Below are positions 54,857 to 63,803 of a stretch of DNA of 64,000 nt, one piece after another. Position numbers and translations under genes: made by a program. The DNA comes from Pseudomaricurvus sp. HS19 (GTDB lineage: Bacteria; Pseudomonadota; Gammaproteobacteria; Pseudomonadales; Cellvibrionaceae): contig NZ_WVVW01000002.1 of assembly GCF_009857815.1 (NCBI RefSeq), positions 372,001 to 436,000 of the forward strand, given 5' to 3'. How positions within the stretch are numbered: position 1 is the stretch's first letter; each line of letters starts with the position of its first letter. The notes below the pieces were generated by a model. That model did no database searches, was not told where the DNA came from, and saw only the letters and a program-made list of their open reading frames with translations.

Positions 54857-55699
54857 ATGCAACGTCGCTACTGGCTGATCGCCCTGTTGATTTCGCTGCT
54901 GTGCCACAGCCTGCTGCTGTGGGCTCTGGGTGCCCAACCCCAAACCATCGCCTCCGGCGCCGATGGAGATGGCGACGGTGGACTGGAAGTGGGACTGGGA
55001 CTGGCGGGCTCCTACGTCGACAGTGTCGACAGCAAGAGCGATACCGATACTGCCGCCGCGGAGGAGACCCCGCCGCCCCCACGGGAACCGGAGCCGGTTA
55101 TCAGGGCTCCGGCACCAAAGGAGCCAGCCCCCGAGCCGCTGAAGCGTGCCGAGCCAAAGCCCGTGCCCGTTGCCCCCAAGCCGGAACCCAGACAGGCCGA
55201 GGCACCAGCCAAAACAGCGGTGACCAGCGAATTCAGCAGCGCCGATGGCGTCCTGCAACAGCAGACAACGGCCGCTGCAGCAAAGCCGGAAACCGCACCG
55301 GCACCGCCGGCCCCCAGGCCTGCCGCCAGCATCTCCCAGCAACGCGCCTCCGGCACCACCAGTGACCAGCAACGCGGTGGCCGCAAGGGCAGCACCAAGG
55401 ATTATTTCGCCCACCTGATGGCGTGGCTCAACAGCTATCGCAGCTATCCGAAAGAGGCGAAGAAACAGAAACAGGAAGGGGTCGTGCAACTGCAGTTCAC
55501 CATGAACCGCGACGGCCAGGTACTGAATAAATCCATAAAAACAAGTAGCGGCTATCCACTTCTGGATCAGTCAGCACTGGACATGCTGGAACTGGCGCAA
55601 CCGCTGCCACCGTTCCCGGAAAGCCTGAAGCGAGACAAGGTGACCTTGGTCATCCCGATTGAATATTCACTTATTACCAATAGAGAGTTTAGAGACTAG
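54857..55699 (+). CDS. tonB: Energy transducer TonB
   Basis: 280 residues: N-terminal anchor helix ([20 protein letters not shown]) with the SxxxH-like motif (SLLCH), a Gly/Asp-rich stretch, a Pro/Glu/Lys-rich periplasm-spanning linker (about 75-125, [19 protein letters not shown]), and the C-terminal TonB domain. That domain reads [63 protein letters not shown] 54857 with AGGTGG eight bases before; an upstream TTG at 54851 is less likely. Stop is followed at once by the receptor gene, with which it is clearly cotranscribed. Confidence 0.95.
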   Translation: MQRRYWLIALLISLLCHSLLLWALGAQPQTIASGADGDGDGGLEVGLGLAGSYVDSVDSKSDTDTAAAEETPPPPREPEPVIRAPAPKEPAPEPLKRAEPKPVPVAPKPEPRQAEAPAKTAVTSEFSSADGVLQQQTTAAAAKPETAPAPPAPRPAASISQQRASGTTSDQQRGGRKGSTKDYFAHLMAWLNSYRSYPKEAKKQKQEGVVQLQFTMNRDGQVLNKSIKTSSGYPLLDQSALDMLELAQPLPPFPESLKRDKVTLVIPIEYSLITNREFRD

Positions 55700-55701
55700 C
55701 C

Positions 55702-58002
55702 ATGAAAACGGACAATACCATGCAACCCCTGCTCACACTGCGTAAACCGAAATTCAGCCCGTCTGCAGCCCTGGCTATCGGTCTGCCTTCCCTGCTGATG
55801 GCCACCCCGCTGCTGGCCCAGGACGACGAGCCGATTGTGCTCGACACCATGCAGATTGAAGAGCGCACGGTCGACACCAACCCCTACGCGGAACCCGGCG
55901 CGCCTTACAAGGCAAAAATTTCCGGTGATAGCCGCCACGTCAAACCGCTGGCAGAGACCCCGCAGACCATCACCGTACTGACCCAGACTGCGATTCAGGA
56001 ATCCGGTGACACCGACCTGCGCGCCATCCTCGCCAACCAGCCAGGTATTACCCTGGGTACCGGTGAAAACGGCAACGCCTTCGGCGACCGCTACGTTATC
56101 CGCGGTCACGAAGCCCGCTCCGATGTATTCGTTGACGGCCTGCGCGATCCCGGCATGACCATCCGTGAAAGCTTCGCCGTTGAACAGGTGGAAATCACCA
56201 AGGGTCCAAGTTCCACCTTCGCCGGCCGCGGCTCCACCGGCGGTGCCGTTAACAGCATCACCAAGCAGGCCAGCACCGAATACAACTTCAACAAGGTACA
56301 GGGCGGCATCGGCACCGACGACTTCCGTCGCCTGACCCTGGACAGCAACGTCAGTGTGACCGATGACGCCGCCGTGCGCGTCAACCTGCTGCACGCCTAT
56401 CAGGAAGTACCGGACCGCGAACCCGCTGATCGCGAACGTAACGGTGCCGCCGTGTCCGGCTCCCTGCAGGCTACCGACAAACTGAAACTGGTGGCCGACT
56501 ACTATTACCTGAAAGCGGAAGACAAGCCCGACCTGGGTTCCTACATTGACCGCACCAGCGGCAAGCCGGTGAAGGATATTCCCGTCTATATGCAGGACGA
56601 GGATTTCCTGGAGTCGGAAGTAAACACCGCCACCTTCCGTGCCGAGTATGACTTCACCGACAACCTGCGCCTGATCAACGCCACCCGTTACGGCACCACC
56701 GACAACGGCTATGTAGCCACCGGTACCCGCGGTAGCACCAGCCTCAGTACCCACCAAGGCTGGCAGGAAGTAGAGTACTTCGCCAACATGACCAACCTCT
56801 TTTTTGACACTGAGATCGGCGGTCTGAAAAACCAGTTTGTGACGACTCTTGAGTACTCGAGCCATAAGGTTATCAACGGCGTCTACGACATAACCAACAC
56901 AGGTACACCTAACTGCGGCACCAGCTACTGCTTCTCCGATGGCGCCGGCAACTATTACGATGACCTCAACGACCTGATGCAGCGCCAGATCTCCAAGGGT
57001 GTAAAGGATTCCGATTACAACATCGACACCTGGTCACTGGCCGTCATGGACACCATTGACCTGACCGATGCCTGGTCTGTCTTCCTCGGTGTGCGTGCCG
57101 ATTACTTCGAATACGACAACAAGGTGGGCCGCCCTGGCAGCGTTACCGAATACAAGTACTCCGATACCCTCTGGAACGGTCATATCGGTACCGTCTACGA
57201 CCTTACCGAGAACGGTAACGTGTACCTGACCTACAGTACTTCCTCCAACATCAACGGTGGTGAGTCCGATGTGGGTGGCAGCTGCGGCTACGGCGGTCTC
57301 TGTGGTGACCCGACCCAGGTGGGCGACAGCAAACCGGAACAGACCGAGAACATCGAACTGGGTACCAAGTGGAACATCCTCAATGAGAAACTGCTGCTGA
57401 CCGCCGCCGTATTCCGGATCACCAAGGACGACGTCATGGAAAGTGTGGGTGACAGCTACGCCACCCTCGGCACCCTCAACACCGGTAAAAACCGCGTCGA
57501 AGGTTTTGAATTCTCCGTCGCCGGTAACATCACCGACAAACTCAGCGTACAGGCCGGTGCCGCCATCATGAACGCCGAAGTGCTTGAGTCCTTTAATAAC
57601 GGCATCAATACCACGATACCAACTCGCGGCCCCAATGCCGGTATCCCGCAGCTCACCAGCGACGATGCCGGAAAAACCCTGGCAAACTTTGCTGACAAGA
57701 GTGCCTTTGTACAGGCTCGCTACCAGCTGACCGATGACTTCTCCTTTGGTGCCAACGCCACCTACTCCAGCGAAGTCTTCACCGGCCAGCCGGATACTGC
57801 AGCCAACGAAGATCTCGGCGTACCCAGCTACACTGTTTACGACCTGTTCGCCACTTATGAGTTCTCCCCGCAACTTAACGTGCGTCTGAACGTGGGCAAT
57901 GTCACCGACAAGGACTATTACCTGACTGCTTACCGCAGCGGTGCCTTCACCTACATCGGTGACCGTCGTAACGCACAGCTGACCGTTTCCTACGAGTTCT
58001 GA
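55702..58002 (+). CDS. piuA: TonB-dependent siderophore receptor (Fiu/PiuA family)
   Basis: Outer-membrane receptor for catecholate-type iron complexes. 766 residues: signal peptide (SAALAIGLPSLLMATPLLAQ), TonB box region (DEPIVLDTMQIEE), plug motifs PLAETPQTITVLTQTAIQES and VEITKGPSSTFAGRGSTGGA, then a 22-strand barrel ending NAQLTVSYEF with terminal Phe. The plug sequence and the piuC-type dioxygenase two genes downstream point to the Fiu/PiuA group. An extracellular loop has two Cys (TGTPNCGTSYC) likely disulfide-bonded. Starts two bases after tonB. Siderophore identity cannot be told. Confidence 0.93.
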   Translation: MKTDNTMQPLLTLRKPKFSPSAALAIGLPSLLMATPLLAQDDEPIVLDTMQIEERTVDTNPYAEPGAPYKAKISGDSRHVKPLAETPQTITVLTQTAIQESGDTDLRAILANQPGITLGTGENGNAFGDRYVIRGHEARSDVFVDGLRDPGMTIRESFAVEQVEITKGPSSTFAGRGSTGGAVNSITKQASTEYNFNKVQGGIGTDDFRRLTLDSNVSVTDDAAVRVNLLHAYQEVPDREPADRERNGAAVSGSLQATDKLKLVADYYYLKAEDKPDLGSYIDRTSGKPVKDIPVYMQDEDFLESEVNTATFRAEYDFTDNLRLINATRYGTTDNGYVATGTRGSTSLSTHQGWQEVEYFANMTNLFFDTEIGGLKNQFVTTLEYSSHKVINGVYDITNTGTPNCGTSYCFSDGAGNYYDDLNDLMQRQISKGVKDSDYNIDTWSLAVMDTIDLTDAWSVFLGVRADYFEYDNKVGRPGSVTEYKYSDTLWNGHIGTVYDLTENGNVYLTYSTSSNINGGESDVGGSCGYGGLCGDPTQVGDSKPEQTENIELGTKWNILNEKLLLTAAVFRITKDDVMESVGDSYATLGTLNTGKNRVEGFEFSVAGNITDKLSVQAGAAIMNAEVLESFNNGINTTIPTRGPNAGIPQLTSDDAGKTLANFADKSAFVQARYQLTDDFSFGANATYSSEVFTGQPDTAANEDLGVPSYTVYDLFATYEFSPQLNVRLNVGNVTDKDYYLTAYRSGAFTYIGDRRNAQLTVSYEF

Positions 58003-58062
58003 TGAACCCGGGCACAGGGACGTGCCAACTTGCATAACAGGGTCCCTGGCGACCCGGGCGCA

Positions 58063-58089
58063 GCCGGGCAGAGAAATCTGCCCGGCTTT
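58063..58089 (+). terminator. Terminator after the siderophore receptor
   Basis: Ten-bp perfect stem GCCGGGCAGA / TCTGCCCGGC with a GAAA tetraloop and a short TTT. It may partly separate the receptor from the oxidase-piuC pair. Confidence 0.6.
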
Positions 58090-58136
58090 GCTATGATCAC
58101 TCCCTCTGACGAATGGGACCCAACCAGGCATAAACC

Positions 58137-59246
58137 ATGAGCAACCTGTACCGCCCCAAGCTGACACAGCTGCCCCCGGACATGCTCACGCTGGCGGATT
58201 ATGAACGCCGGGCACCGGAGTTTATGCCCCACCCGATATTCGAATACATCGACGGCGGCTGCGGTGACGACCTGACACGCAACAGCAACAGCAGCGCCTT
58301 CGATCGCTGGCAGATCCTGCCGCAGTCCTTGCAGAATTTTTCCCGGGCTACCACCGCCACCCGCTGGTTCGGGCAAGCGCTGCCACATCCCATTGCGCTG
58401 GCCCCGGTGGCCTATCAGAAACTGGTACACCCGCAGGGCGAACTGGCCAGTGCCCAGGCCGCCGACGCATTGGGTGCGCTCTACTGCACCAGCACACTCA
58501 GTTCCGTAACGCTGGAAGAGATTGCACCACAGGTACAGCAGCGTTGGTTCCAACTCTACTGGCAAGGCAATCGTGAACAGTCATTGCAACTGGTGCGCCG
58601 CGCCGAGGCCAGCGGCTATCAGGCCATTATGGTGACGGTGGACGTGCCGGTGAATGGTTTGCGCCAACGACCACAACGCGCCGGCTTTCAGTTACCTGCA
58701 GGTGTGCGCGCCGTGAATCTCGATACTATTGCTACACCCGGGGCACAAGCCCTGGATCCCGGCCAGAGTGTGATACTGCACGGCATTATGCCGGCCGCGC
58801 CCGACTGGGAAGATATTCGCTGGTTGCGGCAGCAGACAAAACTGCCGCTATTACTGAAAGGTGTACTCAACCCACAGGATGCAGCGCGGGCACGGGACAT
58901 CGGCATAGACGGCTTGATTGTCTCCAACCACGGCGGTCGCTCACTGGACGGCGTCGCCTCGCCCATGCAGATGCTGGCCGCCATTCGCCAGCAGTGTGGT
59001 GAAGAGATGTTGCTGCTGGTGGACAGCGGTGTGCGTCGCGGCACCGATGTCTTCAAGGCATTGGCGCTGGGCGCCAACGGCGTGCTTATCGGACGACCGT
59101 TGATGTACGGCCTTGCCATTGCCGGGGCACTGGGTGTGGCGCACACACTCAAGCTGTTGCTGGAAGAGCTGGAGATGACCATGGCGCTGGCCGGTTGCCC
59201 GACACTCGAAGAAATCAGCGCGGAACGACTGATAAAAACTTTCTGA
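58137..59246 (+). CDS. FMN-dependent alpha-hydroxy-acid oxidase/dehydrogenase
   Basis: 369-residue TIM-barrel flavoenzyme of the lactate oxidase / glycolate oxidase / LldD family; oxidises an L-2-hydroxy acid. Signatures: FEYIDGGCGDDLTRNSNSSA, ALAPVAYQKLVHPQGE, QLYWQGNRE, MVTVDVPVNGLRQRPQR, LPLLLKGVLNPQDAARA with the FMN Lys, and the catalytic His-Arg in VSNHGGRSLDG followed by VDSGVRRGTDVFKALALGA. Substrate is unclear; the first loop Cys-rich GGC is atypical. It starts 135 bp after the receptor and ends 14 bp before piuC, so it is likely part of the iron regulon. Confidence 0.9.
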   Translation: MSNLYRPKLTQLPPDMLTLADYERRAPEFMPHPIFEYIDGGCGDDLTRNSNSSAFDRWQILPQSLQNFSRATTATRWFGQALPHPIALAPVAYQKLVHPQGELASAQAADALGALYCTSTLSSVTLEEIAPQVQQRWFQLYWQGNREQSLQLVRRAEASGYQAIMVTVDVPVNGLRQRPQRAGFQLPAGVRAVNLDTIATPGAQALDPGQSVILHGIMPAAPDWEDIRWLRQQTKLPLLLKGVLNPQDAARARDIGIDGLIVSNHGGRSLDGVASPMQMLAAIRQQCGEEMLLLVDSGVRRGTDVFKALALGANGVLIGRPLMYGLAIAGALGVAHTLKLLLEELEMTMALAGCPTLEEISAERLIKTF

Positions 59247-59260
59247 CACGGGGAATATCC

Positions 59261-59941
59261 ATGCTGTTACCGATTGAAAACCTGCTGAGCAAAGAGGAAG
59301 TGAAACAGATGCGCCTGCATCTGGACCAACACGGCTGGCTCGATGGCAGTGACACTGCAGGTGGCATTGCCCGCACGGTGAAATTCAATCAGCAGGCGGA
59401 CGAGCAGCAGCCACAAATTCAGCAGCTGCAACAATTCCTGCTGCAGAAAATTTCCCGTCACCCCTTGTCTGTCAGCGCCGCCCTGCCGGAAAAAATCCAT
59501 CCGCCCAAATTCAACCGCTACGCCGACGGCGGCAGCTACGGACTCCATGTGGACAGCGCCATCATGTACCTGGCCGGCGGTGAGAGCCTGCGCACCGACG
59601 TCTCGGCGACCATATTCCTGTGCGAGCCCGACAGCTACGACGGTGGCGAGCTGGTTATCGAAACCCAATACGGTGCCCAGAGCGTCAAGCTTAATGCCGG
59701 CGACATGATCGTTTATCCCTCCAGCAGCCTGCACGAAGTGCGACCGGTGACACGCGGCGCCCGGGTCTGCTCCTTTTTCTGGATACAGAGTCTGGTGCGC
59801 AGCGCGCAACAGCGGGAGCAACTGTTTGACCTGGACCAGGTGGTGCAGACCCTGACCGTTGAGCGTGGAGCGGATGACCAGCAGGTACGATCACTGAGCG
59901 CGCTTTACCACAACCTGATGCGCAACTGGGCGGCAAACTGA
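59261..59941 (+). CDS. piuC: Fe(II)/2-oxoglutarate-type dioxygenase PiuC (YbiX)
   Basis: 226 residues, full length for the YbiX/PiuC family of PKHD hydroxylases. Iron ligands HxD...H: His and Asp in YGLHVDSAIM and His in SSSLHEVRPVTRG, with the 2-oxoglutarate Arg in the latter. KFNRYADGGSYGLHVD and LVIETQYGAQSVKLNAGDMI are family stretches. ATG at 59261 follows GGGGAA. In E. coli and Pseudomonas it accompanies fiu/piuA. Its substrate is unproven; processing of iron-siderophore complexes has been proposed. Confidence 0.93.
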   Translation: MLLPIENLLSKEEVKQMRLHLDQHGWLDGSDTAGGIARTVKFNQQADEQQPQIQQLQQFLLQKISRHPLSVSAALPEKIHPPKFNRYADGGSYGLHVDSAIMYLAGGESLRTDVSATIFLCEPDSYDGGELVIETQYGAQSVKLNAGDMIVYPSSSLHEVRPVTRGARVCSFFWIQSLVRSAQQREQLFDLDQVVQTLTVERGADDQQVRSLSALYHNLMRNWAAN

Positions 59942-59980
59942 ATCCCCTGACTATCGGGGAATTGGTCATCAGGGAATGGA

Positions 59981-60712
59981 CTACCAGGGAATCGCCTTGC
60001 CCTGCCAATCGAGATAACTGAGTTCACCGTCCGCCTGCAGACCGGACATGATGCGATCCATCTGCGTGGCTACAAATTCCGGCGTAAACAGCTTGCCATG
60101 GGGTACGTTGCCCTGGAACGGGCGGGACAGTTGGGTATCGGTAGTGCCGGGATGAAATGCCAGTAACTTCACCCTTCGCGCGCGCCGGGAGTACTCCACT
60201 GCCGCTGTCTGCAGCAACATATTCAAAGCCGCCTTGCTGGCGCGATAGCTGTACCAGCCGCCGAGGCGATTGTCGCCAATACTGCCAACGCGGGCGCTGA
60301 GGGTGGCATAGACACAGTGGGGTGAATCCTTCAGCAGCGGCAGCAGTCGCGCCAACCACAACCCGGGCAGCAAGGTGTTCACCGCCATTGTGGACATCAG
60401 GCCGTGAGCGGTTAACTCCTCCAGCCGCTTCTCCGGCGCCAGCGCCTGGGCGTCGCTGTGCAGGACACCGCTGCAAACCACCACCCGCTGGATACGACCG
60501 CGAAAGTCTTCCAGCTGCGCAACCAGCTGCTCGATTTCGGTTTCATCACTGGCACCGTTATACCAGCTGAGTTGCGGGTGGTTAATGGACTGCGGCTGGC
60601 GGCTCACCCCCAGCACCTGCCAACCGCCATGCAGTAACCGCTCTGCCACCGCCCGGCCAATGCCACCGCCGGCCCCCACCACCAACGCGGTGTTGTTATT
60701 GCCGCTGTTCAC
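59981..60712 (-). CDS. Short-chain dehydrogenase/reductase
   Basis: 243-residue NAD(P)-binding oxidoreductase. The glycine-rich dinucleotide loop is GAGGGIGRAVAERLL, the Asn/structural site is VVCSGVLH, and the catalytic Tyr-Lys are in GGWYSYRASKAALN with the upstream Ser in TLSARVGSIGD. The C-terminal part (FHPGTTDTQLSRPFQGNVPH) resembles the CsgA-like SDRs. Substrate unknown. The start overlaps the end of the DCC-family gene by four bases (ATGA), so they form an operon. Confidence 0.88.
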   Translation of the reverse strand: MNSGNNNTALVVGAGGGIGRAVAERLLHGGWQVLGVSRQPQSINHPQLSWYNGASDETEIEQLVAQLEDFRGRIQRVVVCSGVLHSDAQALAPEKRLEELTAHGLMSTMAVNTLLPGLWLARLLPLLKDSPHCVYATLSARVGSIGDNRLGGWYSYRASKAALNMLLQTAAVEYSRRARRVKLLAFHPGTTDTQLSRPFQGNVPHGKLFTPEFVATQMDRIMSGLQADGELSYLDWQGKAIPW

Positions 60713-61122
60713 CAGCCACCTCCAGGTTTACCGGCACCCGGGTTACAACGGTTGCTATCGCAGATTCGCGCACGACCGGTGAGCCAGAGGGAGAGGGTAT
60801 AGCGATGGCGGGCAAAGGCTCTATAGCAGATGTCCGCAAGCGGCCGGATGAAGGGCCAGCGCAGCCAGTTGTAGCGCTTCACCCCCACCAGTGACCAGGC
60901 CCGCGCCGTCACATCCAGCCCAAACCACCAACGGCCTTTTTCGTCGACCGCATGCAGTACCTGCAGGGCACGCCAGAGATCCAGTTGCGGGTAGCGCTGC
61001 TGCAAGCCGGGCTGAAATATGTCTTCCAGCTGCAAACGCTGGTGGTGGTCGTGGCGACGGAGGGACTCCATCTCGGCCACGCACAGGGGGCAGCGGCCAT
61101 CATAAAACAGCGTCAGTGCCAT
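60709..61122 (-). CDS. Thiol-disulfide oxidoreductase of the DCC family (DUF393)
   Basis: 137 residues; the family motif is the N-terminal YDGRCPLC with the two redox Cys (CPLC). Also seen are LDVTARAWSLVGVKRYNWLRW and IRPLADICYRAFARHRYTLS, with hydrophobic helical stretches suggesting membrane association, and a late C-S-N-R-C. Physiological partner unknown. First gene of a two-gene operon with the SDR. The 142 bp up to ubiI contain no further gene. Confidence 0.87.
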   Translation of the reverse strand: MALTLFYDGRCPLCVAEMESLRRHDHHQRLQLEDIFQPGLQQRYPQLDLWRALQVLHAVDEKGRWWFGLDVTARAWSLVGVKRYNWLRWPFIRPLADICYRAFARHRYTLSLWLTGRARICDSNRCNPGAGKPGGGW

Positions 61123-61264
61123 AGGTGTGTTCCCTCCTCAGTCACGACGATTCGTGCTCTGCATCAGGGTACGCCGGTGACGGGATGAGGGTTCAATGAC
61201 AAGAAAAATGCGGTGCCAGTTTTTTGCGCAGGGAGCTTCAATACCCGAACCGACGGGCTGGGCT

Positions 61265-62500
61265 TCAGAGCCCCATGGCCTGGCGCACCAGCCGGTTCTT
61301 CAGTGGCCCGAGACGATTGACCTGGCGCATACCGGCGTTGCGCAGCCAGCGCACTCCGAGGTTATCGGCACCAAACAGGCGCTGGAAGCCCTCCATCAAC
61401 CCCATCATGCTGAGGTTGTGGGACTTGCGCGACCGCTGGTAGCGGTTGAGTACCGAGGGATCGCTGAGGGGGACACCACGCTCACAGGCGCGCAATATCT
61501 CATCACGCATGGCACAGACATCGAGGAAACCCAGGTTTACGCCCTGACCTGCCAACGGGTGAATGGTGTGGGCTGCGTCGCCCATCAAGGCGATGCCACG
61601 CTGTACATAATCAACCGCGTGACGCTGACGCAGCGGGAAGCAGAAGCGACGGTCCACCTGAGTGATCGCACCCAGCTTCATTTCGAATGCCTCTCCCAGC
61701 TGCGCCGCAAACGCCTCGTCGTCCAGCGCCATTAACGACTCCACACAGTCATCATTGAGGGACCAGACGATGGAGCAGTGGTGGCTGTCCACCCCTTCCG
61801 CGGTGGCAGTCTGCATGGGCAGGAATGCCAGCGGACCACTGGCGAGGAAACGCTGCCAGGCGGTGTCGTCGTGGGAGCGCTCTGTGCGCACGGTGGTGAC
61901 AATGGCCTGCTGTCCGTAGCTCCATTCCCGCGTCGCCATATTGGCCAGCTGGCGCACTCGGGAGTTGGCACCGTCCGCGGCCAACAGCAACGACGATGTG
62001 AGCACGCGACCGTCCGCCAGCAACACCTGCGGCTGTCCATTCTCCTCATCCCGCAACAGGGTTTCCACCCGTGCCGGTTGCAGCAACTCAATTTGTGGCA
62101 GCGCCCGCAGGCAACCCAGCAGGGCGCGGGTGACCACGCTGTTCTCGACGATGTGGCCGAGGTTAGCCTGCTGCACCTCGGCGGCGTGGAAGTCGATGCT
62201 GCCGGTGCCCTCAGCATCCCACACCACCATATGGCGATAGGGACAGGCACGCTCGGCCTCAATCAATGACCAGGCACCGACGCTGTCCAACAGGTCCCGG
62301 GAGGCGTGGGTCAGGGCCACAACCCTTGGATCAAAATCGGTACCACTGAACTGTGCCGGGTCCGCGCCCGCCTCCACCACGGCGATGCGCAAATCGGCAC
62401 CACGGGGATCCGCGGCCAGGGCACAGGCGATGGCGCTGCCCACCATGCCGGCGCCGACAACAACGATGTCATAGGTGAGGGTCTGGCGTTCAGTAGTCAT
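61265..62500 (-). CDS. ubiI: Ubiquinone biosynthesis FAD-dependent hydroxylase (UbiI/VisC)
   Basis: Flavin monooxygenase of the UbiH/F/I family, probably hydroxylating C5 of the ring. 411 residues: N-terminal FAD site VVVGAGMVGSAIACALAA, NADPH/FAD motif LLLAADGANSRVRQLA (DG), and the third FAD motif IALMGDAAHTIHPLAGQGVN. The ending (RLGPLKNRLVRQAMGL) is that of the family. Assignment to UbiI rather than UbiF is by gene order (pepP-ubiH-ubiI). It follows ubiH with 27 bp between. Confidence 0.9.
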   Translation of the reverse strand: MTTERQTLTYDIVVVGAGMVGSAIACALAADPRGADLRIAVVEAGADPAQFSGTDFDPRVVALTHASRDLLDSVGAWSLIEAERACPYRHMVVWDAEGTGSIDFHAAEVQQANLGHIVENSVVTRALLGCLRALPQIELLQPARVETLLRDEENGQPQVLLADGRVLTSSLLLAADGANSRVRQLANMATREWSYGQQAIVTTVRTERSHDDTAWQRFLASGPLAFLPMQTATAEGVDSHHCSIVWSLNDDCVESLMALDDEAFAAQLGEAFEMKLGAITQVDRRFCFPLRQRHAVDYVQRGIALMGDAAHTIHPLAGQGVNLGFLDVCAMRDEILRACERGVPLSDPSVLNRYQRSRKSHNLSMMGLMEGFQRLFGADNLGVRWLRNAGMRQVNRLGPLKNRLVRQAMGL

Positions 62501-62527
62501 GATAGTGGTCGCGGGAAATAGTGGTGG

Positions 62528-63766
62528 TTAACGTAAAGGCAGTTGTACAAATTTACCCGCCGAGCCCATGGTCTGGCGGGTAAACCAGTCTTTAGCCGGG
62601 GGCAGCAGTTCCAGCCCCAGCAACCCAAGCCCCCGCAGTGCCGCCGGCGGCAGGCGATTGCTGGAGAACCATTTGCTGAGCTGGTCACTGACAAACACGG
62701 TGGTGTCCTGGTCATGCTGCTGCCTCTGCAGGTAACGCTGCAACAACTTCAGGCTGCCGGGCGATTCGTCAGCCGCTGCCTGCATCAGGGTTTCCACCAG
62801 CACCGCCGCATCCCGCAGCGCCAGGTTAAAGCCCTGTCCCGCCACCGGGTGCATAAAGTGAGCGGCGTTGCCCAACACCACAATGGAAGAGCGCACCTGC
62901 TCCGCCGCCAGCATCAGCGCCAGCGGATAGGCGTCGCGCTTGCCGACGGAGACAAACCGCCCCAGCCGATGACCAAACCTGTCCTGCAGGCGCGCCAGGA
63001 ACTGCTCGTCAGGCAGGCTCAATATCTCGTCGGCCTGCGCCGCCGGCTGGGTCCAGACCAGTGCTGCGCTGCGGCAGTCACTGTCACCCGCCAGAGGCAA
63101 CAGCGCCATGGGACCCTCATCGGTAAAACGCTCATAGGCCACATGGTGGTGGGAGCGATCCAGGCCGACGTTGGCAATGATGGCGGTCTGGTCATACTCC
63201 TGCACCCGGCACTCGATGCCCAGTGCCTGCCGCAATGGCGAGTCGGCACCATCGGCAATCACCGCCAGCGCCGTTGTCAGCGTGTAGGGCTCGCCGTCGC
63301 GCGGCGCAACCAGCAGTTCGGCACCACCGGCTACCGGCCGCAACCGGGTCACTGACGCCGGCGCAATCAATTCGATATTGGCACACTGTTGCAGGTGACT
63401 GAGCAGCACACGACCGATCCAGGCATTGGGGATCACGTAACCCAGCGCTTCTGCACCCACCTCCCGACGATCAATCAGGGTGCCGCCGATATGGCCGCGA
63501 TCGGAGACGTGTACCTGCTCAATCACCGTGGCGTAACGCTGCAGCTGGGGCCACACGCCGGCCTGTTGCAGCAGGTAGACACTGCCCTGGGCGATGGCGG
63601 TGGAGCGATCGTCGTAGCTGGGTTGGTAGACCGGCTCGCCGGCCGCGGGCATAGGAAAACTTTCCACCAGCGCAATGCGCCTCTGTGGCAGTGCCACCGC
63701 CAGCAACACTGCCAGCGAGGCGCCCACCATACCGCCGCCAATAATGACGATATCCCGCTCACTCAT
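62528..63766 (-). CDS. ubiH: 2-octaprenyl-6-methoxyphenol hydroxylase
   Basis: FAD monooxygenase of ubiquinone synthesis (C1 hydroxylation). 412 residues: GxGxxG site IIGGGMVGASLAVLLAV, the DG motif VIADGADSPLRQALG, and VVLGNAAHFMHPVAGQGFNL with the GNAAH variant typical of UbiH (other members have GDAAH). Start MSERDIVIIGG at 63766. Between pepP and ubiI on the same strand, as in Pseudomonas and E. coli. Confidence 0.93.
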   Translation of the reverse strand: MSERDIVIIGGGMVGASLAVLLAVALPQRRIALVESFPMPAAGEPVYQPSYDDRSTAIAQGSVYLLQQAGVWPQLQRYATVIEQVHVSDRGHIGGTLIDRREVGAEALGYVIPNAWIGRVLLSHLQQCANIELIAPASVTRLRPVAGGAELLVAPRDGEPYTLTTALAVIADGADSPLRQALGIECRVQEYDQTAIIANVGLDRSHHHVAYERFTDEGPMALLPLAGDSDCRSAALVWTQPAAQADEILSLPDEQFLARLQDRFGHRLGRFVSVGKRDAYPLALMLAAEQVRSSIVVLGNAAHFMHPVAGQGFNLALRDAAVLVETLMQAAADESPGSLKLLQRYLQRQQHDQDTTVFVSDQLSKWFSSNRLPPAALRGLGLLGLELLPPAKDWFTRQTMGSAGKFVQLPLR

Positions 63767-63803
63767 ATCTATCTATATGCCTTATATAACCTGACTGACG
63801 GCA

